Assembly: GCA_964448105.1 (NCBI GenBank)
Contig: CAYUVK010000172.1
Location: 1-5,534, forward strand
DNA from: CAVQBP01 sp964448105
GTDB lineage: Bacteria; Bacteroidota; Ignavibacteria; Ignavibacteriales; Ignavibacteriaceae
Direction: 5' to 3'
DNA length: 5,534 nt
Both the position numbers and the translations under genes were made by a program. The notes under the pieces are model-generated. The model searched no databases. It was not told the origin of the DNA and saw nothing but the letters and a program-made list of their open reading frames with translations. Of this stretch, positions 4,887-5,534 are shown one piece after another (position 1 is the first letter of the stretch; each line of letters opens with the position of its first letter).

Positions 4887-5534
4887 TTAAAGACGGTTAT
4901 CAATTAAATCTTTTTTTAATATCCCCTTTACATCATATATAACTGTTCCCACTGCCCGCAATGATTGAAAATCCATTTCTTTAAACTGGTGATGGGCAAC
5001 TGCGAGCACTACCCCTTCATATTTTTTACTTTTTACTTCTTCAATACTGTCTAGTATTTCAATTCCGTATTCATGCTTTACTTCTTCTTTTTCCGCCCAT
5101 GGGTCATATACATCAACCCTGCATCCGAAAGTTTTTAGCTCTTTTATTATATCTATTACCCTTGAATTCCTTATATCGGGACAGTTCTCCTTAAATGTAA
5201 TCCCCAAAACTAAAACTTTTGCGTTATTTATTTTATGCTCTTTCTTTATCATCAGCTTTATTAGCTGGTTAGCTACAAACTCTCCCATCCGGTCGTTTAT
5301 TCTTCTTCCCGCTAAAATGATTTCAGGGTTGTAACCTATCTTCACTGCTTTATGTGTCAGGTAGTACGGGTCGACTCCTATACAATGTCCCCCAACCAGC
5401 CCGGGGCGGAACGGCAGGAAGTTCCACTTTGTGCCCGCTGCTTCCAGCACATCCAGTGTATCAATTTCCATTAAATTAAACAGCTTCGATAATTCATTTA
5501 CAAAAGCTATGTTTATATCCCTTTGCGCATTTTC
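4887..5534 (-). CDS. UDP-sugar 6-dehydrogenase, WbpA/TviB/CapL type (partial, N-terminus beyond window)
   Basis: This NAD-dependent cytoplasmic enzyme oxidises C6 of a UDP-hexose, probably UDP-N-acetyl-glucosamine or -mannosamine type, to the uronic acid in two steps. Only the last 215 residues are in the window. The frame stays open to the edge, and residues before the Met at 5469-5471 (ENAQRDINIAFVNELSKLFN) are typical family sequence, so that Met is internal. The central helical domain holds PGLVGGHCIGVDPYYL, with the catalytic cysteine encoded at 5382-5384. Next come LAGRRIND and the C-terminal UDP-binding domain (KVLVLGITFKENCPDIRNSR, then VDVYDPWA). Family members run to roughly 420-440 residues, so about half is missing. 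The TKWNFLPFRPGLVGGHC context favours the TviB/CapL branch over UDP-glucose dehydrogenase. It lies 20 bp ahead of the epimerase, and the two probably act in sequence. Confidence 0.93.
   Translation of the reverse strand, partial: ENAQRDINIAFVNELSKLFNLMEIDTLDVLEAAGTKWNFLPFRPGLVGGHCIGVDPYYLTHKAVKIGYNPEIILAGRRINDRMGEFVANQLIKLMIKKEHKINNAKVLVLGITFKENCPDIRNSRVIDIIKELKTFGCRVDVYDPWAEKEEVKHEYGIEILDSIEEVKSKKYEGVVLAVAHHQFKEMDFQSLRAVGTVIYDVKGILKKDLIDNRL

Noticed and set aside
4887..5471. Complete short dehydrogenase starting at the ATG at 5471
   Set aside because: The frame continues upstream to the window edge with conserved family sequence, so this Met is internal and the gene is truncated by the window.

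Overview
This is an AT-rich bacterial window holding part of a capsule or exopolysaccharide locus. All three protein genes lie on the minus strand. The protein sequences, weak ribosome-binding sites, a Bacteroidota-type promoter match (TTTG, 19 bp, TAACTTTG) and many short palindromic intergenic repeats point to the Bacteroidota/Ignavibacteriota side of the FCB group. That placement is an inference. A run of exactly 100 N suggests a scaffold from a draft or metagenome-derived genome.

Reading in the direction of transcription, right to left: (1) 5534-4887 is the C-terminal half of a UDP-sugar 6-dehydrogenase of the WbpA/TviB/CapL type, cut by the window edge. (2) After 20 bp comes 4866-3847, a complete UDP-glucuronate 4-epimerase-like SDR enzyme, probably in the same operon. 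(3) About 1 kb of non-coding DNA (3846-2823) holds palindromes, hairpins, a CTTAGTG-type repeat and the assembly gap. (4) 2822-576 is a complete 748-residue Wzc-like protein, a Wzz chain-length domain fused to a BY-type tyrosine kinase with a C-terminal tyrosine cluster. (5) 575-1 has no convincing gene; it holds a candidate plus-strand promoter facing the kinase 3' end and several small hairpins.

The two sugar enzymes would supply an activated uronic acid (UDP-GalA or its N-acetyl analogue) for a surface polysaccharide. The Wzc-like protein would control polymer length and export across the inner membrane. The genes themselves are ordinary.

The most interesting part is the 1-kb spacer. A small CCTGCC/GGCAGG palindromic core occurs repeatedly there and appears to sit inside the loops of other hairpin repeats. 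In one case it is flanked by a 4-bp TTGT duplication whose removal restores a perfect 10-bp-stem hairpin. The assembly gap falls inside another such repeat, and its two flanks share 10 bp. I see no new enzymatic or defence system here.
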